Below, piece by piece: positions 26,721-39,600 of a DNA stretch of 64,000 nt. Where the stretch lies: assembly GCA_003342815.1 (NCBI GenBank), contig PTEX01000006.1:2549338-2613337 (forward strand), given 5' to 3'. Made by a program: the position numbers and the translations under genes. How positions within the stretch are numbered: the stretch's first letter is position 1; each line of letters begins with the position of its first letter. The notes below the pieces were generated by a model that was not told where the DNA came from, did not search any database, and was given only the letters and a program-made list of their open reading frames with translations. The stretch comes from Eudromia elegans. Taxonomy: Eukaryota > Chordata > Aves > Tinamiformes > Tinamidae.

Positions 26721-27679
26721 AGCAATCTTGCCCTGCCCTCTGTACCTGGGGATATTCACAAGCATGTTTTCCAACACAGCAACTGTAATTTAACTAAGGT
26801 GCTATGGAGAAATGATAATAAAGAAACTATTACAAATCCTAACAACTGTCATATCTCTGCTTATCAGTGTAATAGAAGAACAATTTAATCAAATCTCTGC
26901 TTAGTCCAGTGGGTTTGCAGTCTGTGGGTTTGCTATACCCCAATTCATTTAATCTGAGGGATTCCATGTATTCATGTATCTGTTTTCCAAAAATGGCTGT
27001 TGTCAACAGAATGATTTTAGTGTTGCATCATTTGTCCTGGGGAACATCAAGGATTTCCGTTCCTGAAGAGGCGATAATTGAAAGGCAGCAGTGTGTGCAG
27101 TTACAAAATGCTACAGGTGTGTATTGCATGGATGAATACGAAGACAAAGTGCGTGCTTTGCTGTAGGACAGAGGAGTTTGTAGGACATTAGAGAGAAGGC
27201 AGAGCACCAAGGACTTGGGTGAAGGAGACAAAATTTGTCCATGTAAAGAAAACTTCCCACAAATGCCTCCCTATTGGCTCTGCCCTACTGATGTTAGCAT
27301 TGTAATGGCTTAAAACACCAGAATCGTGAGTGGCAGTTCTGTGCTGAGCCCTAGAAATGGATCAAGTGGTAAATCCTTATCAAACACCCCTAGAGTAGGT
27401 AGGTCCCCATGGGGCCATCAGGAGTTAAATCTGCAGGAAATACATTCAAAGAGGGGGAGGCAGTGCGAGAGATGCAGCACAGCCCGTTCCTAATAGGAGT
27501 AAAACTGCACACAGCCCAGAATACAATATACAGAATATAATTGAAAAAGATGTTTTGAATGAACAATAACCTTTAAATTCTTTAGTGTGTGTTCTCTGAG
27601 CTGTAGAATGTTCTGATTGTTAAGGCAATTAGCTTTTAAAAATAGTTATTTTTTTAGATTTTAATTACACGCTGCATTT
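26721..27679. other. Non-coding spacer
   Basis: No gene seen. AT-rich sequence between two old CR1 fragments of opposite orientation. Confidence 0.6.
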
Positions 27680-28235
27680 TGCCTTTGTTATTAGATGGGG
27701 TCAGTAAGGTTACTGCAGTAATTATTGCGCTCTGCTTGGCACTGGTTAAAGCATAACTGGAGTAACTGCATTCAGCTCTGTATGAAAAAAACGCCGACAA
27801 ATTGAAGAATTTAGGGGAGTGCAAGAAAGATGGTAAGAAGTTTGGCATTCGCATGTAAGAGGAAAGGTTAAGATAACTTGGCATCTTTAGCCTGAGGGAA
27901 GAAGAGTGTGCAGAGCTTAATAATCGGAAACATAAAGGAATGTTATAAAGAGGACAAGGATCAATTATTCTCGTTAGTCAACAAAAGATGGGACAAATAA
28001 TAATTGGCTGAAGCAGAAGGGAAGTTTTAGGTTAAATATTAGGCAAAACTGTAGAAGAACTGTTCGGCGGCTGGACGAGCTGCCAAGAGCCGTTGGACAA
28101 TCACTGCCGTTGGAGTTATTCAAGGCCAGACACCCATCTACAGGAATAGTTATAGCATAATTAAATCAATCCTGCCACAGGCAGAGGGGTGGGCGAAGGG
28201 TCTTTCTGGCCTCAGCAACCAAAATTTTGTTATGG
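27680..28235 (+). mobile_element. Old CR1/L3-like LINE fragment
   Basis: A + strand fragment with family words in the correct order: 'taagaggaaaggttaagata' and 'ggcatctttagcctgaggga' near 27855-27900, 'aaggaatgttataaagagga' near 27935, 'ggttaaatattaggcaaaac' near 28030, 'ggacgagctgccaagagcc' near 28072 and 'gggtctttctggcctcagca' near the end. These correspond to the ORF2 C-terminus and 3' UTR of older amniote CR1 subfamilies. It is decayed and non-functional. A 29-base T run follows about 30 bp after it but on the wrong strand to be its tail. Confidence 0.75.
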
Positions 28236-28262
28236 ATCTAATTCTTTCAGGATGTCCCCCTG

Positions 28263-28263
<1 letters not shown>

Positions 28264-28292
<29 letters not shown>
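28264..28292. repeat. Poly(T) tract, 29 bases
   Basis: An uninterrupted run of 29 T. It could be a simple homopolymer expansion, or the remnant of a poly(A) tail of something inserted on the - strand to its right. I see no processed pseudogene in the sequence at 28293-28900. Confidence 0.9.
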
Positions 28293-28295
<3 letters not shown>

Positions 28296-28959
28296 GCACA
28301 GAATCTGCTTCAGACTTCACTAAAATCCAGGGGCAAGGCACCATTTTAAACTGTTTTCCTGGAGTCGGGAAACATGTGAAACATAAAATTATTTCATGAT
28401 CTGTGGCCATGCATTTCTTTTTACAGCTTCTTACAATAAGACTTCCTTTCCTCTGGGTGTCTCTGCTTTGTCCCTTTGAAAATAGGAGCTCTGGGAAAAT
28501 AAAGAAGAAACCAAAACCAAGTAGAATGGCTTTGGAGTTATTCATTGCTATTCACTGCTCGATGGCAACGTTTAGAAGTTTAATTGTAAATAACCTCCAC
28601 ACTTTGGTAACAATATGCTCCTCATGTGCCCGATTACTTACAGGGAAGAATCAATCACACCATGTGCAAATTCTCTCTGCCCTCCTCGTGTCAGCAGATC
28701 TCTTCCCACGGATCCTTCGAGGCACTTAAGGCAAACTTGGAGTAACCTGACATGAAGTTACTCTGGTACCAAATGCACACGAGGTCCCTGATGTGCAGGA
28801 CAGCTGGTTGTGGGACAGCAGGAAGATTTGGCCCCCAAGTTGGGGTGGGTGGATTCTGCCTCCAGCCGAATGGGGAATGTTAAGGCAGGACTCCAAATAT
28901 TGCTTGCTGTATTTGCAAGCAGAGCAGATGACTTCTGGAGGTACATTGCACTGTTTTCT

Positions 28960-29150
28960 GTACATCTGAGATTAAAATCTGCTCGGCTGATGAATGAAAA
29001 TGAGACAGTTTACATGTATGCTATGAGGCACTGCAGAGATGATAAAAAGGGCAGTGAGCTAATTTGTGTTGCTAATAGTGGTCTTCAAGTGGTAATTACA
29101 TATGCAATTATAAACCGTGAGCCCAGCCTGTTTATTTTTCCCCTCTAGTG
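28960..29150. promoter_or_regulatory. Candidate enhancer with homeodomain/POU-like sites
   Basis: The segment is dense in transcription-factor-like words, notably 'gtaattacatatgcaatta' at about 29092-29110, which combines TAAT cores with a degenerate POU octamer. It lacks transposon features and low-complexity DNA. This is an appearance-based call only, since conservation cannot be tested here. Confidence 0.25.
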
Positions 29151-29430
29151 CTAATGAAAAACAAAGTAGTCTTAGTGTTTTGTGAGATCCAGAATGCAAC
29201 ACAAGCAAATATTCTCTGATTAACTGGAAGGCAGAGGCACGATGTATCACCTGCCTGGCTTAAAAAAAAAAGTGGAAAATACTTAAAATCCCTGGGATAA
29301 TGGCAAAGTCAAGCAAATTCCCTATGTTTGTTAAGCCTGACAATACTGAGTAACCCTTTGTATCTAGAATGCCTATCGAAGCCTGCCTTGTTCACTTCCA
29401 GCTCACAATATTGCAGGATGAATTAACCAG

Positions 29431-29492
29431 TTATGTTGTAGGAGGAATGATATTCTAGGATTAGGGCGAATTATGTTGTAGGATGATTCGCC
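29431..29492. repeat. 13-bp direct repeat with an overlapping inverted repeat
   Basis: TTATGTTGTAGGA occurs at 29431-29443 and again at 29471-29483, offset by 40 bp. The second copy sits inside a perfect 7-bp inverted repeat, GGCGAAT (29465-29471) and ATTCGCC (29486-29492). Function unknown and it may be a decayed local duplication. Confidence 0.7.
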
Positions 29493-32400
29493 TTGTTTAA
29501 ATCTAAGTAGAACAGATGTCCCCTGTATCTTGGTGGGATGGGAGGAACCTTATCAGTAGAACAGACAGTTAGCATTCTTTAACCAAGGACAACCTGGAGC
29601 TGCTCATTAAAATCAGGATGTTTTTTCACACATTGCAAACTTGGCAAGAAAACCCAAGGTCCATGTATCCTTAAGAAAATTGCCTTCATTATATACTAAA
29701 AATCATGCCCATACATCAAAAAGACCCTTGGCCGGGTGAAGACCCTTCCCTTGAGCATGCATAGTAGTGGACACGATGAGCAAGCAATATTATAATTGTA
29801 TGTAAATTACTAACCCATGAGATGTTCTTGGAGAGTTATTGAGTGTGTAAAGAGGGTTTGGAAAGTTGGGAGCCACTTCTTGGACAAAAATATCACCACA
29901 GCAAATCAGGGAGAAATCTGCTGCGTTGGCCCCTCTTTGCCAAATTAAGCAAATATAAAATGGCTACGGAGCAGAAGCCTTTGAAAAGTGATACCTGCTC
30001 TCTCAAACTGAATTACTTTACTTGTGAGAAGCCCTCACTGAACACCTTTACCTTTTTCATCTGTTTTCTCTCTACCTCAAGCAAGTGGGGCCCATGACCA
30101 CCTGTGTCCCTGCTCCATCAGGAACCTCATAAACCTGGGCACCCACTTCAAGGACCTGCAACGACCTCGTCTCCAGCCTTTGCTCACTTTGGAGACGCTC
30201 TATTCATCTTCTGCACAGCCTGGGAGGAGAAAGGGGGAAGGTTTTACATGTCCCCACTCTTCTGCTCTGGCAGAGCAGAGTCAAAGGAGAGTGTTCATTG
30301 TATGAAGTCTGCACTTCTTTCCTGAAAATGTATCATACTCGTGATGAATAACAAATGTGTTAAAAGCAATCAAGTCTTTGAATTTATTTATGCTTGGCAA
30401 ATATTATTGCTACATATATGTCTAACGGGTCATGCATCTAAGAGAAGAGAGAAAATGAACACTTTCTCCTGTAGTATCTATTAATGAGTCTACGTGCAAA
30501 ACTTTGTCCAATTGGTTTTTGGAACTATAAACCCTTCTTTTCTTGGCTTGGGTCTCCAGGCTCTGTTAACTCAGATTTTTGCCTCCTTCTCCTCCTGGAC
30601 TCGCCCACAAATGCATGTGAAGGGGAAGAGCACCTTCGCCACCACTCCAGTGCTGAATTTAAGCAGTCTGGAGGCTCCGGGAGCCAAGAACTTCTGCCTA
30701 CAGAAGTGGACGATGCATTCGCACAGAGAGCAACGCTTTCCTCGCCGCACTGGTACCTAATAACCGAAGGCAGCGTGGTGGGGCTGTCCTTCTCCTGCTG
30801 CGTGCGTCTCGTCTCCTCCCAGCACCACTCAGTAACCTCATGCACCCTCGAGACCCATCCCCCTCACTTTTAATTCACCGGGGACCGTGTGACATAACCG
30901 CATTAAGGCGCTGCCCGCTCCACTTTTTGTGCGATGGGGGAGCTTGAAACAAGACTCCTGCTGCAAAGCTGGAGCTGCGGAGGAAGAAACCGCGCTGCAA
31001 CGCTGGGCTAGTGCAGAGGAGTCGTAGGAAACTCACTCTAGAGATATCTCCAGAGAGTAGTCAAGACAAAAGTTACAGCACAAGCATTTGGAAGGGGGCC
31101 ACTGCAAACAATTTGTCCTCATTCCAGTTGAGCAACTGCAAAGCAGGGACATTTTCAACACAGGCCATTTAGGGACAGAAGGAAAGATTGGATGGCACTA
31201 AAAGAAACTACACAAATACATGGTGATAGGATGACTCGGCCACCCGCCACACATACTCGTCTGTTTTATTGTTCTTTTTCCTATCATGCCAACATCTGAA
31301 AAGGTCCCACCCCGATGCAGCGGCACGGCACAGCGTGGACCGGCACAAATTAACTCCAGGTGACACAAATCACCTTCCTCGGTCGGCCTCCGTGCGGACA
31401 GGAGGGAGCGAAGGGGGCTTAAGTGTGGCAGGAGCAGAGGGCAATGGTGTAAAGACAGGGTTTTGCTTGCCAAAGCATGGAAAGAGCAAACAGGGAGGAA
31501 AGATGCTTTGCTCTGGTGAAGCCTTGGGTTTAAAGGGCTACAGCCATCCTTCTTTTGGAAGAAGTGCTGAGATAGAGTGATTCTAATCTCTTTAATCCTG
31601 CTCTTCACTCTAATTTATAAACTCTTCTTGCTCTGCTATTTTTCCCCCACGTGCCAAAGGGACCATACCTTTTGTGTGCGTGCGTGTGTCTCTGCCACCC
31701 TCTCTGATTTTGCATTCATGCTGTGTAAATAAGAACAGGACCTCCCTCCAGCACCTTGGCAAGGGGTAGGGAGTTGGATGGGAGAACTGTGCATGACAGC
31801 AATATTATGTAAGCAAGGGGTGAATGTCTGCAGCACCAGCTCTAGACAGCCGTTGTCCGCAGATATTTTAAAACTGCCTGTTTTATTCATCCCCCCTCTC
31901 TGAACATCGCATCGCAGGGCAGTTTCGTTCAGTGAGGAGCTGGCATTTGGGGGCTGGGTGGCTTTGCTGGGCAGGTTGGGGATGGGGCACCTTTCATCTG
32001 GAGGTCGCCGCTTTGAATTCTGCCCACACTGTTGGCACCCGGGAGCCTCTGATGGCAGCTCAGCAGCATATGCCGGATTGCTAGGAAGACTCGGATCCTA
32101 GACACCAAGTCTAGATCATAAAAGCTACCGTGACAATCGAGTCTAAATGGCAGCTTTCCTGGCAGCCCAGGCACAGGCCGGGCAATAAAAGGGCTATGGA
32201 GAATGGGCTACTGTCTAGCGTCTATAAGCTAACAGTGTGGAGCGCTGGTGAGGGAGTGTGAGAAAGTGTGTGCTGCCCACGAGGACTCTTTTGGGTGAAG
32301 AAAGAGGGTTTCGGTCTCCTGGGCAGAAGGGCCAACACCTTTCAATAGGGGAAGAATCATTTACAAATGTGAGAACAAAACTATTGTTAGTCCTCGTGCC

Positions 32401-33409
32401 TTTAACAATGCTGTTTCCTATTGGCATCTTCTGCTTATTAATAACAGTGTCCCACAATTTGTATCTTCACAGTGCTGCACAAGCACTAACTAATTAATCC
32501 TTTCTCACCCCTCTGAGGCAAGTGGTTTTTTTTATTTTTTATTTTTAATGGCATGTTAGAGATGTCTTACTTTAAACTACTGCAGTGAGTTATATAAGGG
32601 ATACATAATACTGACTATGCAGCATATGCTAACCTTAGTATTTCTGTATTCGATACAACGATTCCAGTGCAGGTAGGCTACACCCAGTTAAATGTTTTCC
32701 TGAACCAAAGTCTTAATTAAAATACACGGGAACAACTTCTTGAAAAAATAAAACGAGAAACCTTAGAGCAGGGCAGGGTATCACTGTGATGATACGAAAC
32801 AAACAAGCGGCTCCTCCTTTCTGCCCCCCGGACAAATCAGCTCCCCTTCCTTGGAACAATCTTGGGGCCGTCTGACCTTATTTATTCAGATGCTGACATG
32901 AATCATCATCTGAGCAAGTATTCCCTCCTACACCTGCAGTTCTCGGGGTTATAGTTCTCCTTGGTTTGCTGCGGCAATAAGAGCTCAGTGTTACTTGGAG
33001 CTGTCTCCATCTGGCAGGCCACGAAGTCCACAAGAGCACAGAGGTCTTTTCTGTGAGATGGAGACAGCCCAGATTGCTTTCTCTTTACACAACATCTCCA
33101 GAGGACTCTACACTTCTCTCTCTTGCAGTCATAGTCAAGCGCGCAGTCTCCTTCCCTCCTATCTCCTTTTTGTGTGATGACCTCTTTTTGGGGTAAAGAA
33201 CTGCGTGGGTGAGATTGGGGGGAGGGTTTGTTCTTCTCGGGAAAGCCAAATTGCAGGATGCAGCACATCTTGAGCTTGGCAGCCTTTCCCGCTTCCCCAG
33301 GAGGCAGCTGAAGGGCCCAAGCAGGGGTAAGACGTTATCAGCTCACTTTCAGCGGGCCAGAGCACAGCCTCGCACACAGCCACCGACACCCTGTTTGCGC
33401 CACAGCTGA

Positions 33410-33429
33410 TCTCCACGGGCCGGTGGAGA
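33410..33429. repeat. Small hairpin
   Basis: TCTCCAC, a six-base spacer, then GTGGAGA is a perfect 7-bp inverted repeat. It lies just upstream of the candidate regulatory patch at 33430-33600. Confidence 0.6.
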
Positions 33430-33600
33430 CCATCAAGCGGCAGTGAAGGGAATATCTGATGTCGTCCGTATGCTGTTACAGCACTGAATATTCAATAAAC
33501 GGGTAGCTCCGCAGCTTTAGCCATAAAACACGTACAAAAGTAAAGGCAGAAGTTAAACATTATGTTATCTGCCAGTCACTCGTCGTTTGGAGGCAATATC
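33430..33600. promoter_or_regulatory. Candidate conserved regulatory patch
   Basis: Contains 'gaatattcaataaac' near 33486 and 'gccataaaacacg' near 33520. The CCATAAA word is the reverse of the TTTATGG core bound by posterior HOX and CDX proteins (established motif). No open frame or repeat explains it. The assignment rests on motif density alone and is weak. Confidence 0.22.
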
Positions 33601-36600
33601 CCGAGTAGATGCTGTGCGGCAGTGTCTTAAAATCTACACGTTGCTGTTGGAACAGGGTCATTTGTCACCATCTGGGATTATACCACTAGCAGTATATGAG
33701 TGAACTCAGAGTATTATGTGGCTCCAGATTTCAGCCATATGGAAAAAGTGTAATATAGTGAGAAATTCAATCCTTTAATAGAATCCAGAGCACCCTCCAG
33801 AATGTTTTCCTTAGTTTTATTTCTTTGCAATGCAGCTTAATAACCACCAATGTAGTATTTAAATCAGAGGAGATGCAACATCTAGATAAGCTGGGAGATC
33901 TGCTCATATCAATTGCCTTCTGATAGGAAAATCCCTCGCCGCTTTGGTGGAAAAACCCACCAGGCTCACCAGAGCCTGAGGAAGGTTATGGAGCAGCTGC
34001 GGCATGCATTAACCTCTGCTGACTCCTTTGCCTCTGTAGACCCCCAGCGGGGCTCCCTTATCCCAAAAGGAATATTTTCAAGCACTTTGCACATTGGAAA
34101 TTGTCCTCTTGCTCACCTCTTTCTTCCACTGTTCCTCCAAGGAGGAAAAAGTCTGAATTCTGGTAGTTGGTAGTGCACAAGAAAACAGGATTCTTGGTCT
34201 CCATCCCCATCATCTACCCCTCTTTATAACAGACTCCATTTGCAGTAGAGAAGCACTGCTGATATTACCTCACTGCTTGTATGAGAGCAGGTTCCTCTGG
34301 GCCAATCCTCCAGTGATGGCGAGGCACTGAAATGGTTATGCTGATGAGATAAGAAGCTAAAATTACATTTACATATTCCTGCCTGGCGGTGCCAGGCCAG
34401 CTTTTCTGCTGCTGATTATAATATATGAAATTGGATGCTAAGTTGTTAAGGATTTGGAGCCATGGTGAAATTGGGAGGAGTCAGCGTAAGAAATTAACTC
34501 CCTTGCTTTGGAAGCCATGGAATTTGGGATCAGCCACTGGCTGAGAACTGACAGGAGCATCTCAACAAATTTTTGAGGTGATTTTAAGGCTTGACTTCCT
34601 GAAAAAAGGCTGCACTTTAAATGTATCTGGCATGGCTTTGTAGCCGAATGCCAGAAAATGGGAAATGTTCTCTGAAAGAAATGGTAGGATTTTCTGAATC
34701 TAAGAGCAAATAATACATGTTGCTCTGTGGGAAAGGTACAAATAGCTACTGCTCTGTACAAATATATATAAGTATATTATGGCTACATCAGGCTTAAGTG
34801 CTACATAGTTCTGTGGGCTGTTTACAGATGATGCCAGAGCAACTTGTTATGACAAGTTTGGTTGTATTTATGAACCCTGCAATGCTACTGACACCACCTC
34901 CTCACTCTCCAAGTGAACAGGAGTTAACTTGGGTTGAGATAGATAGATAGGTTCAAAGCTGATCCCCATTACCCAAGCTGACCCTTGAAGCTCAGCATGA
35001 AGCGATAATGTGACTGAGCTAAGTTTAATGTGTGTGGCAAATGAGTGTCCTCTGGCAGGGAGAGCTTCCTTATCACTGTATGGGTCCTTAGAGCTGGTCA
35101 GGATATCTCAGTGACTCAGGCAGGTAGAGGATGAGCTTTTCAGAGCGAAATAGGTAAAAGAATGACTATGATATTAGGCAGTTAGAAAGCTCGAGAAAAA
35201 AAATAGCACCTTGCTATAATGAGCTGCTTATTTATTTTTCTTTCCTATTGACACAAAACAGAAAACAATGCAAAATATCACCTTGAAAGATTCCCAGTCC
35301 ACTGGGTCATCCCAGTGAGTAGCCAGAAGTGATGAAAAATGAGAAAAGGCTCCTGCTAAAGGACAGCAGGGAGCATGAGCACAGCAAATTGACCACTCTG
35401 CCTCAGTCTGCACGAGTCCAACCACGGAGTCCATCCACAACTGAGATGGAGCCCTTTTTCCTTTCTCAATTATTTGACAGAAAAATAACAATAGAAGGAT
35501 AAATAAAGCAATAAAATAAACAAATTTGCTAAAGCTTTTAAAGTGGAGCTGCTTCTTTTTTCCCAAGTGCAGCCTGCACAGTGGCAATATGGGGAATTGT
35601 AGTTTGTCAGAAATAACAGTCTATTGAGCCCACAAACAAACAAACAAAAAAGCAAAAGCAAACAGAAAGATGAATTTCAATCACTTTGCAAAAGCTGAGC
35701 CCTTAGTCTTGCTGAGTATTTGATATACTAAAAACAACTGTATGTCATGATCTATCAGGAGCCAGGCAGATCACGGATGGCCAAAGCAAGCGAGGAACGG
35801 CTTGGGCTGATGCTGCCAAGAGGATGGGCTGATGTAGAGCACAACTGGCCTATCCCAAAAAGCAAATAGTGCTGGAGGTCTGATCTGCAAAAGTGCTGGA
35901 AGAGATGGGAGCTGTGGTTGCTCAGTGCTTCAGTGGATTAGGTGGCTCTGTCCGCTCCTGGTTGCATTTTGCTGGATCAGCCATGGAGAAGGAGTCTCCT
36001 GGTCCCTGTCAGCTTCCGCACTGGAGCTGGGGCAGAAGGCCCTTCACCTTGGGCAAGCCTGTCATTCCTCACAGATTGAAAACCTCTAAACTATTTTGGG
36101 GTATTCAGTTTTGATAACCTAACATCTGTGGATGCCTAATTTTACTAAACCTATCTATGGACTAGCTCAGGCAGGGCTGATGCACAGAAAGATGGAGATA
36201 ACGTTCTCTTCAGGAGAAGAGCCAAACCTCTAACAGATCAACAAAGTCAAGCAATCAGGTTTCTGAGATCTGGACATGTCATATCTGCCATCTAGTTACC
36301 AGTCAGGGCTTGTTCCATGTGCAAAATAAAGAGTAAATAATCCAGTACCACATAAAAGGAAAATAATCTTACCAGGGCTTTTGACAAATGAGAGAAAGGC
36401 TTTCAATGGTATTTTAGTTGAAGTACTTGGAAAACAATATGGCTAATCTTTTTAATAAAAATATATGAATTCCTGAACTTATTTTATTTCGCTGTAAAAA
36501 TTATTTTATATGCCAAACTAATAGACAGGAACAAAGGGATCAAGTGTTACTGCAATAGCAGAGCCTAGCGCCCTGGATCCTACGCTCAAACACAATGAGG

Positions 36601-39600
36601 TTGTTAGCATGAGGTCCTCCTGGCACGAGACGTGATCTGGTAGAAGGCTGAGCACTGAAGTGGAGGCCAGGCCACCAAAACCTCTGTGCCATTTTGTGCT
36701 TTGATTGGCTGAGGCACAAACTGGCACAATAACCACTTTCAGTCTTGTTTTACCTGCCTGTAAATGAAGCCATATATCACAGCGATGCCTTCAGATTAAT
36801 TATCATAATATATTTAATGATTCTTAGATGTAAGGCACCGTAGAAAAAATGGAAACATTTATTGTCATTGTTCCCTACCTGAACTACTATATGAGAATTC
36901 ATTATCTTGTATTTGGTCTGCAATGGTAGTTACAAAACAACACTCTCTTTACAGGAAAGTCTGCTTTCTAACCAAACTTCTTACCGTGTGGCCTTAGAAA
37001 ATAAGCATTAGAAAATAAGGCTGCAATTTTGCTGAGCATTTCTTTGATTGAGTCACTTGTTCTAAGCTATGTAAGATGCTGATTTGCATATACTTACAAA
37101 GTAGTTAAAATACCACTTAAAGAGCTTGTACTTGGGAAAAGTTTATTCACAATGTAAAAGAGCCCTTAACTTTACAAACCAAGATTGCCTATTATAAAAA
37201 CCTTGATTTTTGCACGGAGGCCTTTCCTCTTTAATTTCAGATATTAGTACCTAGGACAGCATGCCCACAACTATAGAAGTATTAGCACTTACTGTGTATA
37301 AAAGGAACGGTGAATTAAGAGTCTTCTGCTGATTAAGTTATAGCTCTGAAATATTGTAGCTATCTCGATAGGACAAGGTCCTAATTTAGTGGAAAAAGAT
37401 AGGAAAGGGCCAGATGGTGGTGCGGGTAGCCTGCATGAGCTCAGTACGGGGAAGTGTTCATGTAGCAGGGGAGGATGTTGCCCAGCGCTGGTAAAGCCTC
37501 CGAGTTTGGCTCAAAGATCAGTTGCTGGTGCCCGGAGTTAGACCAGGTCTCGCTGAGTTACCGACAGATGGTGTCCGGAGGGGACCTTGCACGCTCATCT
37601 CTGACCTTGCTGAGCGTCCCCCTGCGAAGGCATGCCCTTACGAGACACTGCCACCTCATTTGGACAACTGGTGACCCGTGTCCGTGTCCTGCGAGGACGG
37701 CGGGAGCCAGCGGGAGACGGGAGGACGCGGCGTGGCAGGGCACATGCTGCTGAGCATTCACTGGGCAGCGGAGCACAAGACACGGCAAGGCCAAGAAGCG
37801 CTGGCGCTGGGCTGAGAAAGGCACATTTTTGCCAAAGGCTAAGAACAGTTAATAACGGCAGTAAAACCTACCTTAATACCCTGCACTGAGTATAGGGGAT
37901 TAGGGTCTGATTCCAGAAGCAGATGAGGCCCCTCTGCTGAGGGCAGCTCTGTTTGTCAGGGAGATAGGACAAGCATCAAAGGGACCCCGTCTCCTGGATA
38001 TTCACTGCAGCCTGTGTCACCTCACCGGCCAGCTGAACAGGCTGAGACCAGCCCTGTGAAGGGCTGCTGTGCTCCCTCTGGGGGCAAGCTCCCCGTGAGC
38101 ACCCCTTGCTGGGCTGAGCTCCCTGCAAGCACATCTGTCCGGGCCGGTCTCCCCATGAGCACAGCTGTCCAGCGCTGCCCTCACGTCCAGGTCTCAGGGA
38201 GGAGGTAGCACCTTTTTCCCTTTCACTGCCTACAGAGATCAGGCAAGCTTAATTTTTCCCTCACCAAAATTAGTCTTATGTAATTCATAACAAAATACAT
38301 AGGCGAATTCACTCCTGATTTTCATCAGGGTGAGAGAACAGAGTATCAGCGCCTGAGTCTTTTACTTGAAGGGTGACGTTACGCTATTTCTGGACATCAT
38401 CATGTGCTAGTTGTGCAACATATAAGAATAAAACTTGGTAAGTCATTAGTGCTTCAGTTCAATTTGTGCTAAAATCATCAGCTACATCCCATTTAGTTTC
38501 TAAAGCCTCCTCATTATTACTGCAAACATCAGACCATGACCTGCTTTCCACTCTGTAATAGAGGGATAAGTGAATTTATTGCAATCTCCAAGCTACAAAA
38601 CGTCTGCTGCTGCTCCCTTGAAATCAGGTGGTGTCTTAGCATGGAATTCAGTGAAGGTAGGATCAGGTCCAAACTTCAAACACTTAATTTGCCATTAGAG
38701 GAGAGTAAGGGAAGCAAGACTTAAACTGCTGCACTTTGGCACGTAATGAATGGGACCTCATTATCTCTGTTAGGACGTGACTTTACAGATGATTACAGGC
38801 TGAAAGTATGCCACCGATAGACTGGTTGTGTCCTGAACTGTGAAACCCGCTCAGAGAATCAGAAGCTATTAACTTGCAAGACGCTTCATTCATTCCTATA
38901 TTGTGAATGTTTTTATCAATGAAAGGGGACAGCTGAACTTGGTGGTCTGATGGCTGCGTTTCCTGCTGGGTAGAAGCATATGTGAATATTGCACAATATT
39001 TCTCTACTCTTTTCCGATAGAAAAAATTCATAACACTTTGCAGAATTTCTCTCAGTTTGGTCTATTTTTTGACTCTGTTCATTTACAAATAATTTGATGC
39101 CCCTTATGAAAATAACATAAAAGTAAAAAGTAAAAGGATTTCCTCCACAAGTTTTACATAGAAACCATCAGTTTGACTCCACATATAAATTTGCTAAACT
39201 CTTATAAAGCAAGAAATTACAAAATGCACTTGATTTAACTTTTCCTTTATTGCTTATAGGGGGAAAATGCAAATAGCACAGGAATAGAAATTGACTTGTA
39301 CACGATGGTTCTTTTACTGCTACAACATATTCCCTGAACTCTATTTCTCAGGCATCTGTGGGGCTTCAATCATTAATCCATGCGTGCTGTTCAACTGTAT
39401 CTATGACGGGTGCTGCATAGAAAGCTTGTTAAGAGTACGTAAGAGGCTAAATGATTTATGGATTTAGTCTTACAAAACTTTTCTGAGGCAGACAAATGCA
39501 GTCATTGCTGCTCGGCAGATGGGTAAATTGAGGGACTGAAAGCTTAAGTAGCACGCACAAGATCACCCAGCAAGTCTAGAGAAAATAGGCTGGAAGGAGA

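Noticed and set aside
28264-28292. Poly(T) run as the tail of a processed pseudogene on the - strand
   Set aside because: No cDNA-like or coding sequence was seen in the adjacent sequence, and no target-site duplication is evident.
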